Counted from the first letter of the stretch, positions 1 to 10,017 are shown. The stretch: DNA of 64,000 bases from Streptomyces davaonensis JCM 4913 (GCF_000349325.1 NC_020504.1:8288326-8352325); one strand, 5' to 3'. Notes: generated by a model not told the origin, from the sequence alone. Made by a program: numbers and translations.

Positions 1-1202
1 CCGACCACCCCGACTTCCTGTGGCGTACCCCCGACCCGAAGCGGTCGTACGACGTGGTGATCGTCGGCGGCGGCGGACACGGCCTCGCCACCGCGCACTA
101 CCTCGCCAGGAACCACGGCATCACCAATGTCGCGGTGCTGGAGAAGGGCTGGCTCGCGGGCGGCAACATGGCCCGCAACACCACGATCATCCGCTCCAAC
201 TACCTGTGGGACGAGAGCGCAGGCATCTACGAGCACGCGCTCAAGCTCTGGGAGGGCCTGGCCGAGGAGCTGGACTACCCGATCCTCTTCTCCCAGCGAG
301 GCGTGCTGAACCTCGCCCACAGCCTCCAGGACGTCCGCGACAGTGTGCGCCGAGTGGAGGCGAACCGCCTCAACGGCGTGGACGCGGAGTGGCTCGACGC
401 GGAGGGCGTGCGCGAGGTCTGCCCGATCGTCAACATCTCCCCGGACGTGCGCTACCCGGTCCTGGGCGCCACGTACCAGCCCCGCGCCGGTATCGCCAAG
501 CACGACTACGTGGCCTGGGGCCTGGCCCGCTCGGCGGACGCGGCGGGCATCGACATCATCCAGAACTGCGAGGTCACGGGCCTGGACGTGGTCGCCGGCC
601 GAGTGACCGGAGTCCGGACGAATCTGGGCCCGATCGCGGCGGGCAAGGTGGCCCTGTGCTCGGCGGGCCACACCTCGGTCCTGGCGGCCATGGCCGGCAT
701 CGAACTCCCCCTCCAGAGCCACCCGTTGCAGGCCCTGGTCTCGGAGCTGCTGGAACCGGTCCACCCGACGGTCGTCATGTCCAACGCGGTCCATGTGTAC
801 GTCAGCCAGGCCCACAAGGGCGAGTTGGTGATGGGCGCCGGCATCGACGCGTACAACTCCTACACCCAGCGCGGCGCCTTCCACATCATCGAGGAGCAGA
901 TGTCGGCGGCCCTGGAGCTGTTCCCGGTCTTCGCCCGCGCCCACGTCCTGCGCACCTGGGGCGGCATCGTCGACGTCAGCCCCGACGCCTCACCGATCAT
1001 CGGCCTCACCCCGGTGGACAACCTCTACCTCAACTGCGGCTGGGGAACGGGCGGTTTCAAGGCCACGCCGGGCGTCGGCTGGGTCTACGCCGACACGATC
1101 GCCAACGACACCCCGCACGCCCTCAACGCTCCCTTCTCGCTCGACCGTTTCACCACCGGCGCGCTCGTCGACGAGCACGGCGCGGCTGCGGTGGCCCACT
1201 AG
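1..1202 (+). CDS. soxB: Sarcosine oxidase beta subunit, 5' end off the window
   Basis: The frame is open from the left edge (codons begin at base 3, reading [12 protein letters not shown]), so the true start lies upstream. Oxidises sarcosine to glycine, formaldehyde and H2O2 as the flavin subunit of the heterotetrameric enzyme. A dinucleotide-binding motif [17 protein letters not shown] follows at once, and the [12 protein letters not shown] segment near base 500 carries the His that binds FMN covalently in this family. The C-terminal [16 protein letters not shown] / [14 protein letters not shown] block is the usual DAO-fold flavin end. It is first in the soxB-DA-G operon; the next gene starts 19 bp downstream. 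The subunit assignment is firm because delta, alpha and gamma follow in the canonical order. Confidence 0.95.
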   Translation, partial: DHPDFLWRTPDPKRSYDVVIVGGGGHGLATAHYLARNHGITNVAVLEKGWLAGGNMARNTTIIRSNYLWDESAGIYEHALKLWEGLAEELDYPILFSQRGVLNLAHSLQDVRDSVRRVEANRLNGVDAEWLDAEGVREVCPIVNISPDVRYPVLGATYQPRAGIAKHDYVAWGLARSADAAGIDIIQNCEVTGLDVVAGRVTGVRTNLGPIAAGKVALCSAGHTSVLAAMAGIELPLQSHPLQALVSELLEPVHPTVVMSNAVHVYVSQAHKGELVMGAGIDAYNSYTQRGAFHIIEEQMSAALELFPVFARAHVLRTWGGIVDVSPDASPIIGLTPVDNLYLNCGWGTGGFKATPGVGWVYADTIANDTPHALNAPFSLDRFTTGALVDEHGAAAVAH

Positions 1203-1221
1203 GACGTTCTGGAGCCGATCC

Positions 1222-4200
1222 ATGCTGCTCATCCCCTGCCCGTGGTGCGGGCCCCGCGACGAGGCCGAGTTCCACTACGGCGGCCAGGCACACGTTCCGT
1301 ACCCGGAGGACCCCGCATCCCTCACCGACGAGGACTGGTCCCGCTACCTCTTCTTCCGAGCCAACCCCAAGGGCCCCTTCGCCGAGCGCTGGACCCACAC
1401 AGCAGGCTGCCGCCGCTGGTTCAACGCGCTACGAGACACCTCGACGAACGAGATCCTGACGGTGTACAGGACAGGGGAGGAACGCCCACCGACACCAGAA
1501 CCGAGGCCGGTATTTCCAGCCCGTCCGGCGTTCGAGGACGAGGCCCCTTCAGGGCCGACGGGGGTCCAGGGGGCGGAGCCCCTTCAGGATGGGACGGGTA
1601 GGGGCGGCGGGGGCGAGACTCAGCCGTTCCGCCACGCGACCCGCGGCCGCATCGACCGCGACACCCCCCTCACCTTCACCTTCGACGGCACCGAGTACCA
1701 GGGCTACCGCGGCGACACCCTCGCCTCCGCACTGCTGGCGAACGGCGTCATCCAGACCGGCACCAGCATCAAACTCGGCCGCCCCCGAGGCATCTTCTCC
1801 GCAGGCGTCGAAGAACCCAACGCGGTCATCCAGATCGAGGAACCCTTCCCCGAGCCGATGCTGCCCGCAACGACCGTCGAGCTGTACGACGGCCTCGTGG
1901 CCACCAGCCTCTCCGGCCAGGGCCGCCTCGCCACCACCCCCGACCCCGCCCGCTACGACGCCGCACACGCCCACTGCGACCTGCTGATCGTCGGCGCAGG
2001 CCCCGCCGGCCTCGCCGCGGCGACCGCCGCAGTGAACACCGGCGCCCGAGTCATCCTCGCCGACGACCAGCCACACCCCGGCGGCAGCCTCCTGTCCACG
2101 GCCGAACACCTCGACTGGGTACAGGAGATCACCGCCCGACTGGCCGATGCCCCCGAGGTCCGAGTGCTGCCCCGCACGACCGTCTTCGGCCACTACGACG
2201 ACAACCACCTCCTCGCCGTCGAACGCCGCACCAACCACCTCGGCGCCGCAGCCCCGGAAAACGTCTCCCGCGAACGCGTCTGGCGCATCCGAGCCCGCAG
2301 AGTCGTCCTCGCCACCGGCGCTCACGAACGCTCACTCGCCTTCGCGGACAACGACCGCCCCGGAGTGATGCTGGCCTCCTCGGCCCGCGCCCACGTCAAC
2401 CGGCACGGCGCCCTGCCCGGCCGCCACGCGGTCGTCTTCACGACCAATGACAGTGCCTATGCGGCGGCGCTGGACCTGGCCGGGGCCGGCCTCGCCATCA
2501 CGGCGATCGTCGACACCCGCCCCGCACCGGGGGAGTGGGCCGACCGCGCGAGGGCAGTCGGCATCGAGGTACTGCCCGGCCACGCCGTCACCGCCACGGA
2601 AGGCGACCCACGCCTCTCCACCGTCACCGTCGCCCCGTACGGAGAGTCCGCCGGACGGCGCCAGTTCGCCGCCGACCTGCTGCTGGTCTCCGGCGGCTGG
2701 AACCCGGTGACACACCTGTTCAGCCAGTCCGGCGGCAAGCTCCGCCACGACGAAGCCCTGGGCTCCTTCGTCCCCGACACCTGCCGTCAGCAGGTCGAGG
2801 TCGCGGGCAGTGCGAGCGGCACCCTCGACCTGGCGACGGTCCTGGCACAGGGCGCGGCGGCCGGTGCGCGCGCCGTCGAGGCCGAGGGATACCGGCCCGG
2901 GACGCCGAGCCTCCCGCAGGTACCCGCGCAGCCGCGGCAGACGCCACCCATGCACGTGTACGTCGTCCCGGGCGGCACCGCCAACGCCCCCCGCTTCGTG
3001 GACCTCCAACGCGACGTCACCGTCGCCGACTTGGCCCGCGCGACCGGCGCCGGCCTGCACTCGGTCGAGCACACCAAGCGCTACACCACCGCCGGCACCG
3101 CCAACGACCAGGGCAAGACCTCAGGCGTCCTGGCCGGCGGCGTGGTGGCCGAACTGCTCGGCGTGGACATCTCCGCGCTCGGCACCACCACGTTCCGCCC
3201 GCCGTACACCCCGGTCTCCTTCGCAGCCCTCGCGGGCCGCGACCGAGGCGCGCTGAGCGACCCGGTCCGCACCACGGCCATCCACGAGTGGCATGTCGCG
3301 CACGGCGCCCTCTTCGAGAACGTCGGCCAGTGGAAGCGCCCCTGGTACTACCCGCAGGACGGCGAGGACATGGCAGCCGCGGTGCTGCGCGAGTGCCGGA
3401 CCACCCGAGAGAGCGTCGGCTTCATGGACGCCTCCACCCTCGGCAAGATCGACGTACAGGGTCCGGACGCCGGCATCTTCCTGGACCGGCTCTACACCAA
3501 CATGATGAGCACCCTGAAGGTCGGCATGATCCGCTACGGCGTCATGTGCCGCCCGGACGGCATGGTCTTCGACGACGGCACCGTCATGCGCGTCGCCCAG
3601 GACCGCTTCCTCACCACCACGACGACGGGCAACGCCGCCGCCGTACTGGACTGGATGGAGGAGTGGCTCCAGACCGAGTGGCCCGAGCTGAAGGTCCACT
3701 GCACATCGGTGACCGAGCAGTGGGCGACGGTCGCCCTCGTGGGCCCGAAGTCCCGCGAGGTGCTCGGCTCGCTGGCGCCCGAACTGGCCGTCGCCAACGA
3801 GGACTTCCCCTTCATGGCCTGGCGCGGGACGACCGTCGCCGGCATCGAGGCCCGGGTCTGCCGGATCAGCTTCTCCGGCGAACTCGCCTACGAGATCAAT
3901 GTGTCACCGTGGCACGCCCTCGCCCTCTGGGAGGCCGTGCACGAGGCCGGTGCCCCGTACGGCATCACCCCGTACGGCACGGAGACGATGCACGTCCTGC
4001 GGGCCGAGAAGGGCTACCCGATCATCGGCCAGGACACCGACGGCACGGTCACCCCCCAGGACCTCGGCATGAGTTGGGTGGTGTCGAAGAAGAAGCGGGA
4101 CTTCATCGGCAAGCGGTCCCACGCCCGGGCGGACACCGCCCGCCCCGACCGCAAACACCTGGTCGGCCTCCTCCCCGACGACCCGGGAACCTTCCTCCCG

Positions 4201-4440
4201 GAGGGCACCCACCTGATCGCCGACGGTGTGCCGCTGACACCACCGGTCCCCATGCTCGGCCATGTCACGTCCAGCTACCGCAGCGCGGCGCTCGGCCGCA
4301 CCTTCGCACTCGCCCTGATCAAGGGCGGCCGTGACCGCATCGGCGAGCGGCTGTACGCACCCGTGGGCGACCGGCTGGTTCCAGTCACCGTCGCAAGCCC
4401 CGTCCTCTACGACCCCGAGGGAGCCCGCCGCGATGGCTGA
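1222..4440 (+). CDS. soxDA: Sarcosine oxidase delta-alpha fusion protein
   Basis: One uninterrupted frame of 1,072 residues holds two subunits that are normally separate. Residues 1-86 are the zinc-binding delta subunit, with C6, C9, H59 and C63 in the known ligand positions. Residues about 98-132 are a low-complexity linker encoded by a repeat element. From about residue 133 (QPFRHATRGRIDR) comes the alpha subunit: a Rossmann motif LLIVGAGPAGLAAATAA near residue 253 and a GcvT-like tetrahydrofolate-binding half from about residue 670. Between the GTG at 1462 (inside delta) and the ATG at 1858 (deep inside alpha) there is no in-frame ATG, GTG or TTG, so alpha has no start of its own. It ends 8 bp inside soxG. 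An assembly error cannot be excluded, but the frame is clean throughout. Confidence 0.92.
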   Translation: MLLIPCPWCGPRDEAEFHYGGQAHVPYPEDPASLTDEDWSRYLFFRANPKGPFAERWTHTAGCRRWFNALRDTSTNEILTVYRTGEERPPTPEPRPVFPARPAFEDEAPSGPTGVQGAEPLQDGTGRGGGGETQPFRHATRGRIDRDTPLTFTFDGTEYQGYRGDTLASALLANGVIQTGTSIKLGRPRGIFSAGVEEPNAVIQIEEPFPEPMLPATTVELYDGLVATSLSGQGRLATTPDPARYDAAHAHCDLLIVGAGPAGLAAATAAVNTGARVILADDQPHPGGSLLSTAEHLDWVQEITARLADAPEVRVLPRTTVFGHYDDNHLLAVERRTNHLGAAAPENVSRERVWRIRARRVVLATGAHERSLAFADNDRPGVMLASSARAHVNRHGALPGRHAVVFTTNDSAYAAALDLAGAGLAITAIVDTRPAPGEWADRARAVGIEVLPGHAVTATEGDPRLSTVTVAPYGESAGRRQFAADLLLVSGGWNPVTHLFSQSGGKLRHDEALGSFVPDTCRQQVEVAGSASGTLDLATVLAQGAAAGARAVEAEGYRPGTPSLPQVPAQPRQTPPMHVYVVPGGTANAPRFVDLQRDVTVADLARATGAGLHSVEHTKRYTTAGTANDQGKTSGVLAGGVVAELLGVDISALGTTTFRPPYTPVSFAALAGRDRGALSDPVRTTAIHEWHVAHGALFENVGQWKRPWYYPQDGEDMAAAVLRECRTTRESVGFMDASTLGKIDVQGPDAGIFLDRLYTNMMSTLKVGMIRYGVMCRPDGMVFDDGTVMRVAQDRFLTTTTTGNAAAVLDWMEEWLQTEWPELKVHCTSVTEQWATVALVGPKSREVLGSLAPELAVANEDFPFMAWRGTTVAGIEARVCRISFSGELAYEINVSPWHALALWEAVHEAGAPYGITPYGTETMHVLRAEKGYPIIGQDTDGTVTPQDLGMSWVVSKKKRDFIGKRSHARADTARPDRKHLVGLLPDDPGTFLPEGTHLIADGVPLTPPVPMLGHVTSSYRSAALGRTFALALIKGGRDRIGERLYAPVGDRLVPVTVASPVLYDPEGARRDG
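1512..1617 (+). repeat. Streptomyces-type interspersed GC-rich repeat, translated within soxDA
   Basis: The segment running from the 'ccagcccgtccggcg' motif to 'gggcggcgggggcgag' resembles, from memory, an intergenic repeat found in many copies in Streptomyces chromosomes. It contains the short palindromes GGCCC-CTTCA-GGGCC (1542-1556) and GGGGC-GGA-GCCCC. Here it sits exactly between the delta and alpha domains and is read through as a Gly/Pro/Ala-rich linker. I saw no second copy in this window, so its repeat nature rests on recall. Confidence 0.6.
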
Positions 4441-5053
4441 GACCGCCCCCACTGTCCTTGCCGCCCCTACCGTGCCGCTCCGCAGCCCGCTGTCGCACGT
4501 CGCCGGCCGTCTGGCCGCCGCGACCCGCACCTCCGGGGGCGCGATCCGGCTGGCCGAACTCCCCTTCCTGGCCCAGCTCAACGTGCGCCTCGACGCCAAG
4601 GGGGCGGCGGCGGAGGCCGTCGGTCTTGCGCTGGACCTCCAGCTGCCCCTCCAGCCGAACACCGTCGTCCGCGCGGGGGAGTCGACCGCGCTGTGGCTCG
4701 GCCCGGACGAGTGGCTGCTGGTCGCACCGCCGGGCAGTGAGCGGGACCTGGAGAGCCGGATCAGGGAGGCCGCGGGGACCGAGCCCGTCGCCGTCGTCGA
4801 CGTCTCCGCGCAGCGCACCACACTTCTCGTCTCCGGCCCCCGTGCCCGCGACCTGCTGTCCCACGGCTGCTCGCTGGACCTGCACCCACGCGCGTTCGGC
4901 CCTGGACGCTGCGCCCAGACGACCCTGGGCCGCACCCAGGTCGTCCTGGTCGCCCGGGACGATCCCAGGGCCGGGTTCTGGGTCCTGGTGCGCTCGACCT
5001 TCGCCGGCTATCTGACGGACTGGTTGCTCGACGCGGCGACGGAATACATCTGA
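4433..5053 (+). CDS. soxG: Sarcosine oxidase gamma subunit
   Basis: A 206-residue protein starting at the ATG at 4433, which overlaps the soxDA stop by 8 bp, so translation is probably coupled. It has the SoxG pattern SPLSHVAGRLAAATR near the N-terminus, then LNVRLD, a WLGPDEWLLVAPPG motif and a VVDVSAQRTTLLVSGPRARDLL stretch typical of the GcvT-like fold of the gamma subunit. It completes the alpha-beta-gamma-delta enzyme. The next gene is convergent, with 34 bp between the stops. Confidence 0.93.
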   Translation: MAETAPTVLAAPTVPLRSPLSHVAGRLAAATRTSGGAIRLAELPFLAQLNVRLDAKGAAAEAVGLALDLQLPLQPNTVVRAGESTALWLGPDEWLLVAPPGSERDLESRIREAAGTEPVAVVDVSAQRTTLLVSGPRARDLLSHGCSLDLHPRAFGPGRCAQTTLGRTQVVLVARDDPRAGFWVLVRSTFAGYLTDWLLDAATEYI

Positions 5054-5087
5054 CGGTCGCTGCCGTGCCCACGGACCCCGCGCAGCC

Positions 5088-5885
5088 TCAGCCGAGATAC
5101 CCCATCCGATGGCTGATCTCGTCCGCGCCCCTGATCAGCACGGGTGCGAGTTCCTCCATGCGCTGCTCGGTGAAGCGGTACGTGGGCCCGGAGGCGCTGA
5201 TGGCGGCGATGACCTCGCCGTCGCGGGAGCGGATCGGGGCGGCCATGGCGTGCAGGCCGATCTCCAGTTCCTCCAGCGCCACCGCGTACCCGCGCTCGCG
5301 TGCCTCCGCGAGGTTCTTCTCCAGCTTGCTCCTGGAGGTCAGGGTGTGCGGCGTCAGCTTCCGCGTCCCCGACGCGGCGAGGACGGCGGTCCGCTCCGGC
5401 TCCGGCAGATGGGCCAGCAGGACCTTGCCGCTCGAGGTGGCGTGCACCGGGGTGAGCTGGCCGACCCAGTTGTGGGTGCCGACCGCGCCGGGGCCGCGTA
5501 CCTGGAGGAGGTTGACGGCGTAGTGCTCCTGGAGAACCGCGATGTTGACCGTCTCGCCGATCTCCTCGCTGAGCCGCTCGCACACCGTCCTGCCCTGCTG
5601 GGTGATGTCGAGGCGGCCCGTGACGGCGCCGGCCAGGCGCACGATCCCGAAGCCCAGGCGGTACTTGCCCCGCTCGCCCGTCTGCTCGACCAGGCCGCGC
5701 GCCTCCAGCGCCCCGAGCAGACGGAACGCGGTCGACTTGTGGACGGCGATCTCGACGGCCACCTCGCTGACGCCCGCCTCGCCGCGTCGGGCGAGGATCT
5801 CCAGGACGCTCACGGCGCGGTCGACGGACTGCACCCCGTTCACCGCGGGACCCGCTGTTTCGCTATCTGCGGTGTAGTTGCTCAT
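5088..5885 (-). CDS. IclR-family transcriptional regulator
   Basis: A 265-residue protein with an N-terminal winged helix (VQSVDRAVSVLEILARRGEAGVSEVAVEIAVHKSTAFRLLGALEARGLV, about residues 18-66) and a C-terminal IclR effector domain (HATSSGKVLLAHLPE; GYAVALEELEIGLHAMAAPI). It faces the sox operon tail to tail, so it is a plausible but unproven regulator of sarcosine/betaine catabolism; the effector is unknown. The ATG at 5885 lies inside an inverted repeat, which suggests autoregulation. Confidence 0.9.
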   Translation of the reverse strand: MSNYTADSETAGPAVNGVQSVDRAVSVLEILARRGEAGVSEVAVEIAVHKSTAFRLLGALEARGLVEQTGERGKYRLGFGIVRLAGAVTGRLDITQQGRTVCERLSEEIGETVNIAVLQEHYAVNLLQVRGPGAVGTHNWVGQLTPVHATSSGKVLLAHLPEPERTAVLAASGTRKLTPHTLTSRSKLEKNLAEARERGYAVALEELEIGLHAMAAPIRSRDGEVIAAISASGPTYRFTEQRMEELAPVLIRGADEISHRMGYLG

Positions 5886-5895
5886 AGCGCAACTA
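5875..5895. promoter_or_regulatory. Palindrome over the IclR gene start (candidate operator)
   Basis: TAGTTG (5875-5880) and CAACTA (5890-5895) form a perfect 6-bp inverted repeat with a 9-bp spacer. The spacer contains the IclR start codon (complement of 5883-5885). The A/T content is raised here against a G/C-rich background. Binding by the IclR protein itself is inferred from position only. Confidence 0.4.
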
Positions 5896-6114
5896 TAGGC
5901 AATGGCCGGAAAGTGGCGAGGGGCCGCAGTGACCGGACACGAGGCCGGTTGGACGCTTGACGCCGACTGTCTCTGCGCACCTTAGGGGCTGCCTGTTCGC
6001 CGACGGAAGACCCTGGCGCTCGACGCCTCCGCGGCCGTGTGCTTAGGATGATCGTCGCGGCATCGCGTGTCGGTCACCGACAGGGTGAGGCATGGAGGCG
6101 CCGCGGAGATGCCC

Positions 6115-6564
6115 ATGGAGGCATTCACCTTGTCAGTCGAGTTCAATCACACTGTTGTCCCGTCCCGTGACCGGGAAGAGTCCGCCCGTTTCCTCGCCCG
6201 GATTCTCGGCCTCGAGGTCGGCGAACCCGCAGAGCCCTTCCTGCCCGTCGCCACCGCGAACGGCGTCACGCTGGACTTCGCGACCGTCCCCGGTGACATC
6301 CCGACGCTGCACCTGGCGTTCCTCGTCTCGGAAGCCGAGTTCGACGAGATCCTCGCCCGGCTGGTCGCGGAACAGGTCGCCATCCAGGCCGACCCGCACG
6401 GCAGGCACCCGGGCCGCATCAACCGCAACGACGGCGGCCGGGGCGTGTACTTCCGCGACCCGTCCGGACACGGCCTTGAGGCCCTCACCCGCCCCTACGG
6501 CTCCGACCCGGCCTCGGAGCTGAACGGGGTCACCGAAGAGGTACCCGGCGCGGCCATGCGCTGA
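6115..6564 (+). CDS. VOC (glyoxalase/bleomycin-resistance fold) protein
   Basis: About 149 residues. It has one beta-alpha-beta-beta-beta pair: FNHTVVPSRDREESARFLARILGLEVG at the N-terminus and GRGVYFRDPSGHGLEALTRPYG at the C-terminus, with the His and Glu usually used as metal ligands in the family. The ATG at 6115 is chosen because GCGGAG (6103-6108) lies 6 bases upstream; an ATG at 6109 is possible. The stop is 23 bp before a ring-cleavage dioxygenase gene and the two are probably co-transcribed, so a role in aromatic or reactive-aldehyde metabolism is possible. The substrate is not readable from sequence. Confidence 0.8.
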   Translation: MEAFTLSVEFNHTVVPSRDREESARFLARILGLEVGEPAEPFLPVATANGVTLDFATVPGDIPTLHLAFLVSEAEFDEILARLVAEQVAIQADPHGRHPGRINRNDGGRGVYFRDPSGHGLEALTRPYGSDPASELNGVTEEVPGAAMR

Positions 6565-6587
6565 GCCGTGCTGCGAAGGAGGCGGAG

Positions 6588-7478
6588 ATGAGCGAGCACT
6601 CCAGCGAGCCGTCCGGATTCTTCGAGGCGGAACGGTCCGCGGAGATCGTCGCCGCCTCCTTCGCGGGCGCGCCGGACGAGCGGCTGCGCGAGATCCTCAC
6701 CTCGCTGGTGCGGCACGCCCACGCCTTCGTGAAGGACGTGGGCCTGACCGCGGAGGAGTGGTCCGAGGGCATCCGCTTCCTCACCGGCACCGGCCACAAG
6801 TGCGACGACACCCGGCAGGAGTTCATCCTGCTCTCCGACGTCCTCGGGGTGTCGATGCTGGTGGAGTCGCTGAACAACCCGGCGGACGGCCGGTGCACCG
6901 AGGCGACCGTGGAGGGCCCCTTCCACCTGGTCGACTCGCCCGCGCGAGAGCTGGGCGACACCATCGACGAGACCGGCGGGGGCGGAGAGCCGTGTCTGGT
7001 CACCGGCCGGGTCACCGACACCTTGGGGCAGCCGGTGGCCGGAGCGCGGGTGGATGTGTGGCAGGCCGACGCGGACGGGTTCTACGACGTCCAGCGGCCC
7101 GGCGAGATCCCGGAGCGCAATCTGCGCGGCCTGTTCACCGCCGACGGCGACGGCCGGTTCCGGTTCCGGACCGTCGTGCCGCGCCACTACCCGATCCCCG
7201 CCGACGGCCCCGTCGGCGCGCTGCTGAGGGCGACCGGCCGGCACGCCAACCGGGCCGCCCACATCCACCTCCAGATCTCGGCGCCCGGCGTCCGCACCCT
7301 GACGACCCATCTGTTCGCCGACGATTCCCCCTACTTGGACTCCGACGCGGTCTTCGGCGTCAAGGCGAGCCTGATCCGCCCCTTCGCTCACGTCGACGAC
7401 CCCGAACGCGCCGCCGAGTACGGGCTGCCCAACCCGTTCCGGCACGTGGACTTCCCGGTCACGGTGCGCCGTATGTAG
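6588..7478 (+). CDS. Intradiol ring-cleavage dioxygenase (catechol/hydroxyquinol 1,2-dioxygenase type)
   Basis: A 296-residue cytoplasmic protein. The N-terminal dimerisation domain (LTSLVRHAHAFVKDVGLTAEEW..., residues 38-100) precedes the catalytic beta-sandwich. All four Fe(III) ligands are present: Tyr166 (DGFYDVQ), Tyr201 (RHYPIPADGPVG), His225 and His227 (AAHIHLQIS). Length and spacing match catechol or hydroxyquinol 1,2-dioxygenases, which open the ring to muconate or maleylacetate. A strong GAAGGAGG ribosome site precedes the ATG. No muconate cycloisomerase or maleylacetate reductase is nearby, so the substrate stays open; the hydroxyquinol type is slightly favoured by the DGPVG/LLRATGRH motif. 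Confidence 0.92.
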   Translation: MSEHSSEPSGFFEAERSAEIVAASFAGAPDERLREILTSLVRHAHAFVKDVGLTAEEWSEGIRFLTGTGHKCDDTRQEFILLSDVLGVSMLVESLNNPADGRCTEATVEGPFHLVDSPARELGDTIDETGGGGEPCLVTGRVTDTLGQPVAGARVDVWQADADGFYDVQRPGEIPERNLRGLFTADGDGRFRFRTVVPRHYPIPADGPVGALLRATGRHANRAAHIHLQISAPGVRTLTTHLFADDSPYLDSDAVFGVKASLIRPFAHVDDPERAAEYGLPNPFRHVDFPVTVRRM

Positions 7479-7582
7479 TGTTCATGTCAGATCCACCTCT
7501 CGGCAATCGACGGACGCCCACCCTTCACACGCACCGGACAGGCTGCGAGACGCATCCGATCATGAGCCGAAGGAGTGTTCGC

Positions 7583-8884
7583 GTGCCCGAGCCCCGTACC
7601 CGCCGACCGCACGTCTTCCTGATGACGGCCACACTGGTGGCACTCGCCGTGACGCTGCCCGCCCAGGCCAAGGCGTCCGCCGAACTGCCCGCGCTCACCC
7701 CGAGGTCGGAGACGGCGGCGCTCTACGACGACGAGGCGGGCGGCAACTCCGACGCGGACGACCCGGCGATCTGGCGCAACTCCGCCGACCCCGGCCGCAG
7801 CCTGGTCGTCGCCACGGCCAAGGAGGGCGGCCTGCGCGTCTACGACCTCGACGCGCGCCTCGTCCAGTCCCTGCCCGCGCCGGCCGGACCGACGCCCGAC
7901 GACGCCCCCGGCCGCTTCAACAACGTCGACCTGGTGCAGGGCCTGAAGCTGTCCACCGGCCGCGCCGACCTCGCCGTCACCAGCGACCGCGGCAACGACC
8001 GGCTCCGCTTCTACCGCATCGACCGCGACCGTGCCGGCGGCCCCCTCACCGACGTCACCGACCCGGCCGCGCCGCCCGTCTTCTCCGCCGACCAGGACGA
8101 GATCAACGAGCAGACCACCGCGTACGGCCTGGCCACCTGGACCGACCGCGCCACGGGCCGTTCCTACGCCCTGGTCAGCCGCCGCGAGCGGACCAGCGTC
8201 GCGCTCCTGGAACTGCTCCCCGGCCGGTCCGGCACCGTCGGCTACCGCAAGATCCGCACCATCGACCTGCCCTCCACCTTCCGCCTGCCCGACGGCACCT
8301 CCTGGACCCCGTGCGGGGAACCCGGCGAACTGCCCCAGGTCGAGGGCATGGTGGTGGACGCCGCCAACGGCATCCTCTACGCCGGACAGGAGGACATCGG
8401 CATCTGGCGGATCCGCGCCGACCTCACCGGCACGCCCCGCCTCGTCGACAAGGTCCGCGAGTACGGCGTCCCCGGCACCTACGACGAGGCCACCGAGGAG
8501 TGCACCCCGGGCACGGACCCCGGCTACGGCGGCACCCACATCTCCGCCGACGTCGAGGGCCTCACCCTGATCCACGAGGCCGACGGCGACGGCTACCTCC
8601 TCGCCTCCAGCCAGGGCGACAACACCTTCGCCGCCTACGACCGGGAACTGGCCGACGGCAACGAGTACGAAGGCGGCTTCCGCGTCACGGCCGCCTCCGC
8701 GACCCTCGACGGCTCCGAGGAGTGCGACGGAGCGGCCGCCCTCAACGCCCCGCTCGGCCGCCGCTACCCCGACGGCCTGCTGGTCGTACAGGACGGCGAC
8801 GAGACCCCGCAGTCCGACGACCGCACCGCGACGGGCTTCAAGTTCGTCGACCTCGGGGACGTGATGGAGGCCCTCGACGACTGA
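7583..8884 (+). CDS. Secreted beta-propeller phytase
   Basis: The GTG at 7583 is chosen because GAAGGAG (7569-7574) is well placed; an in-frame ATG at 7562 overlaps that site. The N-terminus (RTRRPHVFLMTATLVALAVTLPAQAKASA) is a signal peptide. The mature part has the calcium-dependent phytase signatures: GNSDADDPAIW, AKEGGLRVYDL, RFNNVDLVQG, AVTSDRGNDRLRFYRI, EGMVVDAANGILYAGQEDIGIWR, ADVEGLTLIHEADGDGYLLASSQGDNTFAAYDR. It would release phosphate from phytate outside the cell, with Asp/Glu side chains binding Ca2+. About 433 residues, usual for the family. It is transcribed alone; a PhoP box could not be identified by eye. Confidence 0.92.
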   Translation: MPEPRTRRPHVFLMTATLVALAVTLPAQAKASAELPALTPRSETAALYDDEAGGNSDADDPAIWRNSADPGRSLVVATAKEGGLRVYDLDARLVQSLPAPAGPTPDDAPGRFNNVDLVQGLKLSTGRADLAVTSDRGNDRLRFYRIDRDRAGGPLTDVTDPAAPPVFSADQDEINEQTTAYGLATWTDRATGRSYALVSRRERTSVALLELLPGRSGTVGYRKIRTIDLPSTFRLPDGTSWTPCGEPGELPQVEGMVVDAANGILYAGQEDIGIWRIRADLTGTPRLVDKVREYGVPGTYDEATEECTPGTDPGYGGTHISADVEGLTLIHEADGDGYLLASSQGDNTFAAYDRELADGNEYEGGFRVTAASATLDGSEECDGAAALNAPLGRRYPDGLLVVQDGDETPQSDDRTATGFKFVDLGDVMEALDD

Positions 8885-8905
8885 CCGGGCGGCCCTTGTG
8901 CCCGG
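8885..8905. terminator. Small hairpin between convergent phytase and AKR genes
   Basis: CCGGGC (8885-8890) pairs with GCCCGG (8900-8905) across a 9-base loop, in the 36 bp between two convergent stop codons. The stem is short with no U-tract, so this is a weak bidirectional terminator call. Confidence 0.3.
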
Positions 8906-8920
8906 ACGGCGGGGAGCGGC

Positions 8921-9997
<1,077 letters not shown>

Positions 9998-10017
9998 TCA
10001 AGCGGAAGGGGGCGCTC

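Noticed and set aside
2535..4334. 599-codon frame overlapping soxDA
   Set aside because: Arg-rich off-frame reading of the alpha subunit, which has firm motifs in its own frame.
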